From: Salinimicrobium flavum
GTDB lineage: Bacteria > Bacteroidota > Bacteroidia > Flavobacteriales > Flavobacteriaceae
Length of the DNA: 64,000 nt
Assembly (NCBI RefSeq): GCF_042684505.1
Contig: NZ_JBHULT010000009.1
Span: 1-64,000 of the forward strand
Direction: 5' to 3'
Positions within the stretch are counted from its first letter, which is position 1, and each line of letters opens with the position of its first letter. The notes under the pieces were generated by a model, which was not told where the DNA came from, did no database searches, and worked only from the letters and a program-made list of their open reading frames with translations. Positions 1 through 8,812 of the stretch are shown here, one piece after another. The position numbers and the translations under genes are program-made.

Positions 1-174
1 GAACATGACCCCCTCCGCCTTCGGCACCTCCCCCTAAAAGGGTGAGGATCATTCCGCCTTCGGAAGGATGTCTCTTGTGGAAATAAAAGGAGTTGAACCT
101 TTTCTTTGTTACCCTTACCCGGGATTCCTTTTCAGTATAATTTGATGAACATTCGTTCTCGTTCTAAGCGGCTG

Positions 175-204
175 CAAATATACAACCGATTTTAAAACCT
201 GCAA
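175..204 (-). promoter_or_regulatory. Tandem promoter 3, minus strand
   Basis: On the minus strand TTG (202-204), 19 bases, then TATATTTG (175-182), followed by GCAGCCGCTT. This is the last of three same-direction promoters. The transcript reads off the left edge, so its product is not visible. Tandem strong promoters often precede stable-RNA operons, but that is inference here. Confidence 0.65.
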
Positions 205-265
205 GAAAAAAATTTTATTTTTTTTCAGGGAACTTCCCGAACTTGTTTTGTCACAAAAGCGGATG

Positions 266-298
266 CAAACTTACAACCTTTTCCCGTTACAACACAAA
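266..298 (-). promoter_or_regulatory. Tandem promoter 2, minus strand
   Basis: On the minus strand TAAGTTTG (266-273) fits the -7 pattern TAnnTTTG. A TTTG at 295-298 lies 21 bases upstream. The downstream word GCATCCGCTTTTG matches those of promoters 1 and 3. An AAGTTCYCTGAAAAA word precedes both promoters 2 and 3, so these two look like a duplicated unit. Confidence 0.6.
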
Positions 299-425
299 CA
301 AAATTTCAATCTTTTTCAGAGAACTTGCCAACCAATCAAGGTGGGCTTTTTCGCCTTGAGACTCCTGCTCTACTGGGCCCGAAACTCCCGGTCTAATGAC
401 CCTTTGTTGTTTCTCAAAGCGGGTG

Positions 426-455
426 CAAATATACGCCTGTTTCTTTCTCCCGCAA
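426..455 (-). promoter_or_regulatory. Tandem promoter 1, minus strand
   Basis: On the minus strand TTG (453-455) is followed by 19 bases and TATATTTG (426-433). This is an exact fit to the Bacteroidota sigma-A pattern TTG-N19-TAnnTTTG. It is followed by GCACCCGCTTTGAG, nearly the same downstream word as in the two promoters to its left. Confidence 0.65.
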
Positions 456-767
456 GTCCACAACCCATCTTTTTTAAGGTTTTTTTAAGCCTTTGAAATA
501 AGGGGCTGAAAATGTGATTTTTGAGAGGGGATTTTTTTAGATTTCTTTGAAACCCTGTCAGGGATCCAAACCGATGACAGGGTTGATAACGAACGGGCGA
601 GAACCGGGATCAGGTCGTATCGCGTTAGCGGGTGAAGCGTCATCTTTTAAAGCGCTTCCACATAAGGCGCTTTAAAAATACAGCGGAACACGCGACCCAC
701 CGTCCGCGTACCGCCAAAGCTTTAACGGAGGCGCAACCCCTCTGTGAAGGTGGGGAACGCCCAAATA

Positions 768-1499
768 TTAAATAGCTTTACCCGGCTTCTTTGCCTCCTT
801 TGAAGAAGAAGACCATTTATTGGTCAACTCCAAAAAATTAAAATCGAGCGCAGAGGGTTGTTTGGATAACTGTTTGTTTTGAAACGCCCTTTGCAGAATG
901 TCTTCTATTAAATAATCTTCCTGGTCATGCTCGGGTCTGAACTCTTGCTTAAGAGAAATATCAAAAAGGCTGGCCGTGGTGTTATACCAGAAAGCCCTCC
1001 ACCCGCTCTTTAGATCCTTAATAAGATCAAAGGCAGTAGTTCCGGTTTGCCTGTGAATGAGCTTTACCAGGATCTGTCCTTCTGTACGGGTCAATTTCTT
1101 GAGTTCTGCCGAGAATTGGTCTTCAATATAATCCTGCACTATTTTAGTATAGCGCTTCCTGTCCCTTTTAGTCTTGATCTGGTCAAGCCTGCTGTTCAAT
1201 TCCACCAGGCGTTCTGAAGCCAGTTTGGCATATGGATACACTTTTATGGTCTTGCGTCGAAGGATCAAATATTTTCTGCGTTCCAGCTCACTGTCAAATT
1301 TGATCCTGCCCAGTACCAGTACCTCATCCAGATCGATATGTTCCCTGGCGATGGTATCCCCCTCTATGAGCATGTATCTCTTATACAGGGTATCTTCAAC
1401 AGGAAACTGTTCCTGGGCCACTGCAGAAGCTGAAACCAAAAGCAATAAAAGAATAAGCTTATTCACACTTTTTGTTTTAGAAAATAACGCCAAAATCAT
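768..1499 (-). CDS. DUF4294 family exported protein
   Basis: This is a 243-residue protein recognised as the Flavobacteria-specific DUF4294 family. Its function is unknown. A hydrophobic stretch (about residues 15-24) ending in a signal-peptidase-like AVA-Q site (about residue 28) indicates export. The rest is charged, with an Arg/Lys-rich helical segment around residues 75-100. The ATG start places the coding region only two bases after a minus-strand TAATTTTG box (1502-1509). The GTG at codon 12 (position 1466) would give a more standard signal peptide and a normal promoter distance, so the start is uncertain. The gene is divergent from the M42 aminopeptidase. The family call is from sequence pattern; no function is inferred. 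Confidence 0.8.
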   Translation of the reverse strand: MILALFSKTKSVNKLILLLLLVSASAVAQEQFPVEDTLYKRYMLIEGDTIAREHIDLDEVLVLGRIKFDSELERRKYLILRRKTIKVYPYAKLASERLVELNSRLDQIKTKRDRKRYTKIVQDYIEDQFSAELKKLTRTEGQILVKLIHRQTGTTAFDLIKDLKSGWRAFWYNTTASLFDISLKQEFRPEHDQEDYLIEDILQRAFQNKQLSKQPSALDFNFLELTNKWSSSSKEAKKPGKAI

Positions 1500-1569
1500 T
1501 CCAAAATTACATTATCTATAAATTGTCAGCTGTATTATTCTTATTAAATTCGTGCCAAATATTTATTAA

Positions 1570-2658
1570 ATGGGAAAAGAAAATATACTCACAGAGAAGT
1601 CGATCGATTTCCTTGAAAAATATCTGAACAATGCTGCTCCTACCGGTTATGAGTGGGAAGGACAAAAACTTTGGATGAATTACCTGAAGCCGTATGTAGA
1701 TGAATTTATCACCGACACCTATGGTACCGCCGTAGGGGTGATCAACCCAAAGGCTAAATATAAGGTAGTGATCGAGGGACACGCCGATGAGATCTCCTGG
1801 TATGTCAATTATATAACCGATGACGGATTAATCTATGTAATAAGGAACGGGGGGAGTGACCACCAGATCGCTGCTTCCAAAAGGGTGAACATTCATACAA
1901 AGAACGGGGTAGTAAAAGGTGTTTTTGGCTGGCCGGCCATTCATACCCGGGACAAAGAAAAAGAACAGGCTCCAAAACTCGACAATATCTCAATAGATGT
2001 AGGATGCTCTACCAAAAAGGAGGTCGAAGCACTTGGAGTTCATGTGGGCTGCGTTATCACTTATCCTGATGAATTCTTTATCCTTAACGAAAATAAATTC
2101 GTGAGCCGTGCACTCGATAACAGGATTGGCGGATTCATGATCGCTGAAGTAGCCCGTCTTTTGAAAGAGAACAAGAAGAAACTGCCTTTTGGACTTTACA
2201 TCACCAATTCGGTCCAGGAAGAGATAGGTCTCAGGGGAGCCGAAATGATCACGCAACGTATAAAACCAAATGTTGCCATCGTGACCGATGTTACTCATGA
2301 TACCACAACCCCCATGATCGAGAAGAAGACCAATGGTTTGACGAAGATCGGGGACGGGCCGGTGATCTCCTACGCACCCGCAGTGCAGAACAGATTGAGA
2401 AACCTGCTTATTGAAACTGCTGAAGATAAGCAGATCCCGTTTCAACGCATGGCCTCTTCAAGAATGACCGGTACAGATACAGATGCTTTTGCCTACAGTA
2501 ATGGCGGGGTTGCTTCTGCTTTGATCTCCCTGCCGCTGCGTTATATGCATACTACGGTAGAGATGGTACACCGGGATGATGTGGAGAACGTTATTCGTCT
2601 TATATATGAAAGTCTTCTGCAATTGAAGGACGGAGAAACATTCAGTTATTTTGAATAG
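1570..2658 (+). CDS. M42 family metallo-aminopeptidase (FrvX/glutamyl aminopeptidase type)
   Basis: This is a 362-residue cytoplasmic peptidase of the M42 (tetrahedral aminopeptidase) family, predicted to remove N-terminal residues from peptides using two metal ions. The metal and catalytic positions are visible in order: H71 and D73 in GHADE, D183 in DNRIGG, E217/E218 in VQEEIGLRGA, D240 in VTDVTHD and H327 in MHTTVEMVHRDD. The length is normal for the family. There is no signal peptide. It is a single gene, closed by a strong hairpin terminator at 2691-2723. Substrate specificity cannot be read from the sequence, and the family also contains proteins annotated as endoglucanases. Confidence 0.92.
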   Translation: MGKENILTEKSIDFLEKYLNNAAPTGYEWEGQKLWMNYLKPYVDEFITDTYGTAVGVINPKAKYKVVIEGHADEISWYVNYITDDGLIYVIRNGGSDHQIAASKRVNIHTKNGVVKGVFGWPAIHTRDKEKEQAPKLDNISIDVGCSTKKEVEALGVHVGCVITYPDEFFILNENKFVSRALDNRIGGFMIAEVARLLKENKKKLPFGLYITNSVQEEIGLRGAEMITQRIKPNVAIVTDVTHDTTTPMIEKKTNGLTKIGDGPVISYAPAVQNRLRNLLIETAEDKQIPFQRMASSRMTGTDTDAFAYSNGGVASALISLPLRYMHTTVEMVHRDDVENVIRLIYESLLQLKDGETFSYFE

Positions 2659-2690
2659 TCTCTGAAAATCATATTTTAAAACCTCCTTAT

Positions 2691-2723
2691 GCCTCCTTAA
2701 TAATAGGAGGCTTTTTTATTTTT
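2691..2723 (+). terminator. Rho-independent terminator after the M42 peptidase
   Basis: A 7-bp stem (2691-2697 with 2705-2711) with a 7-base loop is followed by a T-rich run (2712-2723). Confidence 0.85.
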
Positions 2724-2790
2724 GAACTTTCACATTTTTTTAAAGCTGAAAGAAAGGGATGCAGATTATCTTTAGAAAAAAAATTTCTCT

Positions 2791-3873
2791 ATGACCCTTT
2801 CACCTGAAGAGGTAACTGCCCTGATCTCCAATCCTGATCTTGCCGCCGAAAAAGCCAACCTGCTTTACATTTCTGAGGAAGACCTCTGTATTGAACGGCG
2901 TAAACGAGGTAAAGGATACCAATATCTTCAGGATGGGGAACCCGTAAAGCCCGAAGTTGTTGAAAGGATAAACAAACTGGTCATTCCTCCCGCATGGGAA
3001 AAGGTAATGATCTGCCCCGTTGACAACGGGCACCTGCAGGTCATTGGCAGGGACGTAAAAGGCCGGAAACAATACATCTATCACCCTGACTGGACGCGCA
3101 TAAGGAACCAGACGAAATTCTTTAAAATGTCGGCCTTCGGAAAAGTACTTCCAAAAATAAGAGCGCAGGTAGATAAGGATCTTGACCTAAGAGGAATGCC
3201 CATGCGAAAAGTACTGGCACTGGTGGTAAGGCTTATGGAGGAAACCCATATCAGGATAGGTAATGACACCTATGCCCGTGAAAATAAATCTTATGGCCTT
3301 TCCACCCTAAGAAGCCGCCATATACAAGTATCCCGTGGAAAGATGAAGTTCAATTTTGTGGGAAAGCGGGGCATAGAACATTCGGTATCTGTACTTGACA
3401 AAAAACTGATCAGGCTGGTGAACCAGTGTGAGGAAATTCCCGGGTGGCAGGTCTTTAAATACTATGATGAAAGCGGGTCTAAGCAAAGTATAGACAGCGG
3501 GATGGTAAACCGTTACATCCAGGAAATAAGCGGGGAATTATTCTCAGCGAAAGATTTCAGGACCTGGAGTGCTACCAAGATCTTTTTTGAACACCTGCGG
3601 GAAAAAGGATATGCTGAAGATGAGAAAGAGAACAAAAGCAATATTTTGAGCGGTTTTGATACCGCGGCAGCGGCTTTGGGTAATACAAGAAGTGTTTGCC
3701 GCAGTTATTATGTTCACCCTCATGTAGTAGAGGCTTATGAAACCGGAGAGATCGTACCTTATTTCTTAAAGGTGAATAGAAAGAGAACCGTAAAACCCCA
3801 TTTTTCGCAAACCGAGGAGGTACTATTGGAAATGATCAGGAATTTCGAGATCAACCTGGAAGAACAGGATTGA
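2791..3873 (+). CDS. DNA topoisomerase IB (poxvirus/eukaryote type)
   Basis: This is a 360-residue type IB topoisomerase, which relaxes supercoils through a 3'-phosphotyrosine intermediate and needs no ATP. An N-terminal DNA-binding region (about 1-120) is followed by the catalytic domain. Visible active-site elements are an Arg in THIRIGND (R155), the FVGKRG block (about 189-194), FRTWSATK with R257, and the nucleophile region CRSYYVHP (Y306/Y307). Bacterial members of about 330-370 residues are common in Bacteroidota. It is flanked on both sides by terminators, so it is probably monocistronic. Confidence 0.93.
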   Translation: MTLSPEEVTALISNPDLAAEKANLLYISEEDLCIERRKRGKGYQYLQDGEPVKPEVVERINKLVIPPAWEKVMICPVDNGHLQVIGRDVKGRKQYIYHPDWTRIRNQTKFFKMSAFGKVLPKIRAQVDKDLDLRGMPMRKVLALVVRLMEETHIRIGNDTYARENKSYGLSTLRSRHIQVSRGKMKFNFVGKRGIEHSVSVLDKKLIRLVNQCEEIPGWQVFKYYDESGSKQSIDSGMVNRYIQEISGELFSAKDFRTWSATKIFFEHLREKGYAEDEKENKSNILSGFDTAAAALGNTRSVCRSYYVHPHVVEAYETGEIVPYFLKVNRKRTVKPHFSQTEEVLLEMIRNFEINLEEQD

Positions 3874-3900
3874 ACTTATTACAAAAACCTCTCAGAAAGA

Positions 3901-3926
3901 AAAAACCGGAAATGCTTCCGGTTTTT
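3901..3926. terminator. Bidirectional terminator between topoisomerase IB and acs
   Basis: A perfect 11-bp stem (3901-3911 with 3916-3926) and ATGC loop has A-runs on the left and T-runs on the right. It can therefore serve both the plus-strand topoisomerase gene and the convergent minus-strand acs gene. Confidence 0.88.
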
Positions 3927-3939
3927 CATCTTTTAGGGT

Positions 3940-5844
3940 CTATAGCGCTTTTTCCATTATCTCCTCCACCACTTCAGGATTGAGAAGGGTTGAAGTATCC
4001 CCAAGGTTGGAGGTGTCTTTTGAGGCTATCTTCCGCAGTATCCTACGCATGATCTTACCGCTCCTGGTTTTTGGAAGACTTCTTACGAACTGGATCTTTT
4101 CAGGTTTTGCAATAGGTCCCACGGTACTGGCAACCAGGTCGCGAATCTCTTTTTTAAGCTGCTCTGACTCCTCTATATGGTCATAAAGGATCACATAGGC
4201 ATATAAAGCATTTCCTTTTACATCATGCGGGAAACCTACCACCGCACTTTCAACTACTCCTTCGTGTTCATCAATGGCATTTTCTATTGTGGCTGTTCCC
4301 AGGTTGTGACCCGAAACGATCACGATATCATCTACCCTACCCGTAATTCGATAGTTCCCGGTCGCGTCTCGATAAGAGCCATCTCCCGTAAAATACTTAT
4401 TGTCATAGGTTGAGAAATAAACCTCTTTATACCTTTCATGATCGCCATAAATGGTCCTGGCGATTGAAGGCCAGGGGAATTTAATGGCAAGTCTTCCTTC
4501 CGCCTTTTCCTTCAGGTTGGTGATCTCCTCCCCATTATCATCCATAAGTGCGGGTTGCACTCCGGGTAAAGGAAGGGTTGCAAAGGTGGGTCGCGTTGGG
4601 GTGATTCCGGCGAGTGGCGAGATCATGATCGCCCCGGTCTCGGTTTGCCACCAGGTGTCCACCACCGGACAATTTCCTTTTCCTATGTTGTCATTGTACC
4701 AGTGCCAGGCTTCTTCGTTTATGGGCTCCCCTACACTTCCCAATACCTTCAGCGAAGAAAGATCATGTTTCTCCACAAATTTTAAGGGTTGCTTGGCCAG
4801 GGAACGAATTGCGGTGGGAGCAGTATAGAAATGGGTGACATTAAGTTTGTCACAGATCTCCCAGAACCTTCCGTAGTCAGGATAACTGGGAATACCCTCA
4901 AACATGACCGTGGTCGCTCCAGCAGCCAGGGGTCCGTAAATTATATAGGAATGACCGGTGATCCAGCCAATATCGGCGGTACACCAGTAGACGTCATTTT
5001 TCTCGGGCTGAAAAACATTCTCAAAGGTATAGGTGGTGCCCACCAGGTATCCTCCTATAGTATGAACCATACCTTTGGGTTTGCCTGTAGAGCCCGAAGT
5101 ATATAAGATGAACAGCATATCTTCTGCATCCATGACCTCTGCCGGGCAATCTTTTTGCGCTTTCTGAAGTTCCTCGAACCAGAATTTATCCCGGCCCGGG
5201 GTCATTGTCGTGGGCTCTACCGTTCTTCGATATACAATAACCGTCTCAATACTCGGAGTGTTTTCCAGGGCCTTATCACAGATCTCTTTCAAATTCACCT
5301 TTTTGGAGCCTCTGTAAACTTCGTTGGCCGTGATCAACATCTTGCATTCAGAATCATTGATCCTACGTGCGATCGCGGCGCTTGAGAAACCTGCAAACAC
5401 TATGGAATGTACGGCGCCAATCCGGGCACAGGCCAGCATGGCGATGGCAAGTTCAGGGATCATTGGCATATAAATGCATACTTTATCCCCTTTTTTGATC
5501 CCGTTATTTTTAAGGACATTGGCAAACCTGGAAACCTTCACGAACAATTGCCGGTAAGAGATGTAACGGGATTCTTCATCGGGATCATTGGGTTCCCAGA
5601 TGATGGCGGTTTTATTACCAAGCTTTTCAAGGTGCCGGTCAAGGCAGTTCTCGGTTATGTTGATTTTTCCTCCCTGGAACCATTTGACCTCCGGCTTTCT
5701 GAAATCCCATTCCAGGGTTTTATCCCATTTTTTTTGCCAGGTAAAAGTCTCTGCGATCTCGTCCCAAAAAGCTTCAGGTTCCTTTACACTTTTTTTGTAA
5801 GCCTTCTTGTATTCGGCGAAGGTCTTTATCCTTGTATTTTCCAT
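3940..5844 (-). CDS. acs: Acetyl-CoA synthetase (AMP-forming)
   Basis: This is a 634-residue enzyme that activates acetate to acetyl-CoA through acetyl-AMP, feeding carbon from scavenged acetate into central metabolism. The adenylate-forming core is clear: the P-loop-like YTSGSTGKPKG, the A8 region TGDG, and a C-terminal KTRSGKIMRR motif. K597 in that motif is the catalytic lysine, which is inhibited by acetylation in well-studied homologues. The length and the FEGIPSYPDYGRFW acetate-pocket region fit Acs rather than longer-chain acyl-CoA ligases. It is divergent from cbpA across a 213-base gap. No second gene follows it before the shared terminator. Confidence 0.96.
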   Translation of the reverse strand: MENTRIKTFAEYKKAYKKSVKEPEAFWDEIAETFTWQKKWDKTLEWDFRKPEVKWFQGGKINITENCLDRHLEKLGNKTAIIWEPNDPDEESRYISYRQLFVKVSRFANVLKNNGIKKGDKVCIYMPMIPELAIAMLACARIGAVHSIVFAGFSSAAIARRINDSECKMLITANEVYRGSKKVNLKEICDKALENTPSIETVIVYRRTVEPTTMTPGRDKFWFEELQKAQKDCPAEVMDAEDMLFILYTSGSTGKPKGMVHTIGGYLVGTTYTFENVFQPEKNDVYWCTADIGWITGHSYIIYGPLAAGATTVMFEGIPSYPDYGRFWEICDKLNVTHFYTAPTAIRSLAKQPLKFVEKHDLSSLKVLGSVGEPINEEAWHWYNDNIGKGNCPVVDTWWQTETGAIMISPLAGITPTRPTFATLPLPGVQPALMDDNGEEITNLKEKAEGRLAIKFPWPSIARTIYGDHERYKEVYFSTYDNKYFTGDGSYRDATGNYRITGRVDDIVIVSGHNLGTATIENAIDEHEGVVESAVVGFPHDVKGNALYAYVILYDHIEESEQLKKEIRDLVASTVGPIAKPEKIQFVRSLPKTRSGKIMRRILRKIASKDTSNLGDTSTLLNPEVVEEIMEKAL

Positions 5845-6057
5845 AATTCTAAATTAGCAAAACCCGTCTCAAAAACAAATCTTCTTCAGCCCTGATTTTA
5901 AGCAGTTTCTAAAAAGCAATATTTTCAGAAGCTCTTAAAATTAAGATCCCTGTAGATTCACAGAGTTTTAAGACTAAAATCCTTTCCTGCTTTTCTGAAT
6001 TATGTATATTTAAAGGAGGAGAGTAAGAAATCCCCGAACCTTAAAGTCTCAAGATCC

Positions 6058-6984
6058 ATGGAATTTATTGACTACTACAAAGTTTTAGGACTGGGAAAAA
6101 ACGCTACTAAAAGCGACATCAAAAAAGCATACAGAAAACTGGCCCGGAAATTCCACCCGGACCTTAATCCCAATGACCCTGCAGCCCAAAAGAAGTTTCA
6201 GCAAATCAATGAAGCGCATGAGGTGTTGAATGATCCTGAAAAAAGGAAGAAATACGACAAATACGGCAAGGACTGGCAACATGCGGAAGAATTTGAGAAG
6301 GCCAGGTCACAACAGCAATATCAGCAACAGTATTCAGGAGATCCTTTTGGAGGTCGTTCTACGGGCGGATTTGGAGGAGGGAACTATGAAGAAGGCGACT
6401 TTTCTGATTTCTTCGAATCAATGTTTGGAGGGGCAGCCAGAGGAGGCAGGCGCACCACCCGTTTTAGGGGACAGGATTTTAATGCCGAGCTAAAATTGAA
6501 CCTTACCGATGTTTACCGGTCTCAAAAACAAACCCTCACCATAAACGGTAAGAACATTCGATTGACCATTCCTGCAGGAGTTGAGAACGGGCAAACCATT
6601 AAGATCAAAGGTCATGGTGCCCCGGGAGTGAATGGAGGGCCGGCGGGAGATCTCTTTATCACCTTTGCCATTATTAACAACACCTCCTTTAAAAGGGAAG
6701 GAAAAGACTTGTTTAAAGACGTAGATCTTGATATGTACACCGCCGCGCTGGGGGGAGAGATCACGGTAGATACTTTTGACGGGAAAGTCAAACTAACCGT
6801 GAAACCGGAAACACAAACCGGCACCAAAGTAAAACTAAAAGGAAAGGGTTTCCCTGTCTATAAAAAAGAAGGACATTTCGGGGATCTGTATATTACTTAT
6901 AGGGTAACAGTCCCAGAAAACATAAGTGCCAGAGAAAAAGAATTACTTAAGGAACTTCAAAAAATGAGAAAGCATGGATCCTAA
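6058..6984 (+). CDS. cbpA: DnaJ-class co-chaperone CbpA
   Basis: This is a 308-residue J-domain protein. The N-terminal J domain (about 5-70) carries the HPD motif (H33-P34-D35) that stimulates the DnaK ATPase. A Gly/Phe-rich linker (about 85-135) and the two-lobed C-terminal substrate-binding domain follow. The Cys-rich zinc domain of true DnaJ is absent, which identifies the CbpA/DnaJ-B type. It overlaps the downstream cbpM by 11 bases, indicating translational coupling of the co-chaperone with its modulator. Confidence 0.93.
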   Translation: MEFIDYYKVLGLGKNATKSDIKKAYRKLARKFHPDLNPNDPAAQKKFQQINEAHEVLNDPEKRKKYDKYGKDWQHAEEFEKARSQQQYQQQYSGDPFGGRSTGGFGGGNYEEGDFSDFFESMFGGAARGGRRTTRFRGQDFNAELKLNLTDVYRSQKQTLTINGKNIRLTIPAGVENGQTIKIKGHGAPGVNGGPAGDLFITFAIINNTSFKREGKDLFKDVDLDMYTAALGGEITVDTFDGKVKLTVKPETQTGTKVKLKGKGFPVYKKEGHFGDLYITYRVTVPENISAREKELLKELQKMRKHGS

Positions 6985-7267
6985 GGAATATATATCTGTA
7001 ACCGAATTTTGTGAGTATAACCACATCCAGTATTCTTTCATAAATTCCCTCAGCGAATATGGATTATTGAGTGTCACGATCATAGAAGAGAATGAATACA
7101 TTGATCACGAGCAGGTAAGGGAGCTGGAAAAAATGATGCGTCTGCATTACGACCTGGAGATCAACCTGCAGGGAATTGATGCCATCAACCATTTGCTCAA
7201 CCGGGTCTCAGAGATGCAAAATGAGATAAGGTTACTTCGCAACCGGCTCAAACGATTTGAAGAATAA
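6974..7267 (+). CDS. cbpM: Chaperone modulator CbpM (MerR-like)
   Basis: This 97-residue protein has a MerR-like helix-turn-helix N-terminus (residues 5-50) and a C-terminal coiled coil (about 65-96). CbpM proteins bind the J domain of CbpA and block its action on DnaK. The identification rests on this fold pattern together with the 11-base overlap with cbpA, the standard gene pair. The ATG lies inside the last codons of cbpA. Confidence 0.85.
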   Translation: MDPKEYISVTEFCEYNHIQYSFINSLSEYGLLSVTIIEENEYIDHEQVRELEKMMRLHYDLEINLQGIDAINHLLNRVSEMQNEIRLLRNRLKRFEE

Positions 7268-7282
7268 TTTAAACCAATCTAT

Positions 7283-7585
7283 ATGAAGATCTTATTGAAT
7301 TTTTTTGCAGGCTTTGCCTTGTTCTTTTTCACCGCTACCTGCAATGACACTACAACCACCGGAAAAATGGAAATAACAGGAACTATAGAGCAACAGGGGA
7401 TCACCTCATATCAGTATGGCACTCACACCCTTACCAATGAGGAAACATTTTACGCATTAAAAAGTGAAACGGTCAACCTTGATGATTATTTAGACCGTGA
7501 AGTAACTGTCGTAGCCGAGAAGATAGAGGGCTATCCCGTAGACGGGGGTCCGGATTATTTACTGGTTTTGGAGTTAAAGGAATAA
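7283..7585 (+). CDS. Small putative lipoprotein, unknown function
   Basis: This is a 100-residue protein with a hydrophobic N-terminus ending at a Cys (FFTATC, Cys20), an imperfect lipobox. The mature part is a compact beta-rich domain of the small OB-fold kind (EITGTIEQQG ... LDREVTVVAEK). It lies only 15 bases after cbpM and probably shares the cbpA transcript. I do not recognise the family, and its function is unknown. Confidence 0.7.
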   Translation: MKILLNFFAGFALFFFTATCNDTTTTGKMEITGTIEQQGITSYQYGTHTLTNEETFYALKSETVNLDDYLDREVTVVAEKIEGYPVDGGPDYLLVLELKE

Positions 7586-7794
7586 ATAGTTGGTAGTTAT
7601 GAGTTATGAGTTGTGAGTTGGTAACGAAAAACTGACAACCCACAACTGTTTTAAATTTCATGCAGCTCTGCCTGGATGACAATACACCCAATCACAGCAT
7701 CACTCCTTTCACCATCACAGCATCACTACGTCACAACATCACGCAGCTCTGTCTGGATGACAAAGAACACGGTCTACCGGCTACAGACTACCGA

Positions 7795-8745
7795 CTAAAG
7801 ACTATCCAAATACCTTAGGACGTTCTTTTCGATCCTCTCCTCAATATTGGAAATATCGGCTTTAATGAAGGTTTCCCCGGTGATCTGCTCATAGAGTTCA
7901 ATGTATCTTTCGGAAACCGAATTGATGTAATCTTCACTCATTTCCGGGATCTGCTGCCCTTCCTTACCCTGAAATCCATTCTCGATAAGCCACTGCCTTA
8001 CAAACTCCTTTGAAAGCTGTTTCTGGGGCTCCCCTTTTGTGAGCCGGTCAAGATACCCTTCAGCGTAAAAATAACGGGAAGAATCGGGAGTATGGATCTC
8101 GTCAATCAACACGATCTTTCCGTCTTTGTTCTTTCCGAATTCATATTTGGTATCTACCAGGATAAGTCCATTGTTCCTGGCGAGTTCACTTCCGCGGAGG
8201 AACAGCTGACGGGTATAGGTTTCCAGAGTATTATAATCCTCTTCAGAGACAATCCCACAGTCAAGGATCTCTTCCCTCGAAATATCCATGTCATGTTCTC
8301 CAGATGCTGCTTTGGTGGTAGGGGTAATAATGGGCACGTCAAAGGCCTCATTTTCCTTCATCCCGCCGGGCATCTTCACTCCGCTCAGGGTACGTTTCCC
8401 TGCAGTGTATTCCCGGGCCGCATGGCCTACCAAATATCCTCTTATCACCATCTCTACCTTGAAAGGCTCACACATTTCCCCAATAGCGACATTAGGATCT
8501 GGAGTCGCCTCCAGCCAGTTGGGGACAATATCTTGTGTGGCTTTCATCATTTTGGTGGCAAGTTGATTCAGGATCTGGCCTTTAAAGGGAATACCCTTGG
8601 GCATCACCACATCAAAAGCCGAGAGACGATCTGTTACGATCATTACCAATTTGTCATTTTCAAGTGTATACACCTCCCGTACCTTGCCTTTGTAAACTGA
8701 TTTTTGTCCGGGAAAATTAAAATTTGTAGATGTTATGGTATTCAT
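7795..8745 (-). CDS. purC: Phosphoribosylaminoimidazole-succinocarboxamide synthase
   Basis: This is a 316-residue SAICAR synthase of de novo purine biosynthesis. It joins aspartate to CAIR with ATP. Family signatures are visible: KGKVREVY near residue 20, LSAFDVVMPKGIPFKG (about 42-57), RGYLVGHAAREY, ILVDTKYEFG, and the signature DEIHTPDSSRYF. The length matches the longer fungal/Bacteroidota-type enzyme rather than the 237-residue E. coli form. It lies downstream of phoH on the same strand but behind a terminator hairpin. The 209 bases on its other side hold only degenerate repeat words and two copies of a GCAGCTCTGYCTGGATGAC word. Confidence 0.96.
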   Translation of the reverse strand: MNTITSTNFNFPGQKSVYKGKVREVYTLENDKLVMIVTDRLSAFDVVMPKGIPFKGQILNQLATKMMKATQDIVPNWLEATPDPNVAIGEMCEPFKVEMVIRGYLVGHAAREYTAGKRTLSGVKMPGGMKENEAFDVPIITPTTKAASGEHDMDISREEILDCGIVSEEDYNTLETYTRQLFLRGSELARNNGLILVDTKYEFGKNKDGKIVLIDEIHTPDSSRYFYAEGYLDRLTKGEPQKQLSKEFVRQWLIENGFQGKEGQQIPEMSEDYINSVSERYIELYEQITGETFIKADISNIEERIEKNVLRYLDSL

Positions 8746-8763
8746 TTTTGAAATATGAGATTA

Positions 8764-8795
8764 TAAAAAAAGATCCCATAGCAAAACCGGGATCT
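8764..8795 (-). terminator. Terminator after phoH
   Basis: A 7-bp stem (8771-8777 with 8789-8795) is followed on the minus strand by a T-run (8764-8770). It would separate phoH from purC. Confidence 0.75.
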
Positions 8796-8812
8796 GAATA
8801 TGAGGGTTATAA

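Larger units (their letters stand above)
1..767. other. Non-coding leader region with tandem promoters and hairpins
   Basis: I see no convincing gene here. The stretch holds three minus-strand promoters (annotated separately) and two inverted repeats: 10-base arms at 551-560/575-584 and 11-base arms at 645-655/667-677. The second lies about 90 bases beyond the stop of the minus-strand DUF4294 gene and could act as its terminator, although its T-run is short. Bases 30-80 contain a short palindromic CTTCCGAAGG-type word that looks like a dispersed genomic repeat. The open frame at 248-496 has no recognisable protein features and overlaps promoter elements. Confidence 0.6.

Noticed and set aside
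1..180. rRNA or tRNA gene at the left edge
   Set aside because: No 5S, 16S, 23S or tRNA sequence is recognisable in these bases, despite the strong promoters pointing that way.
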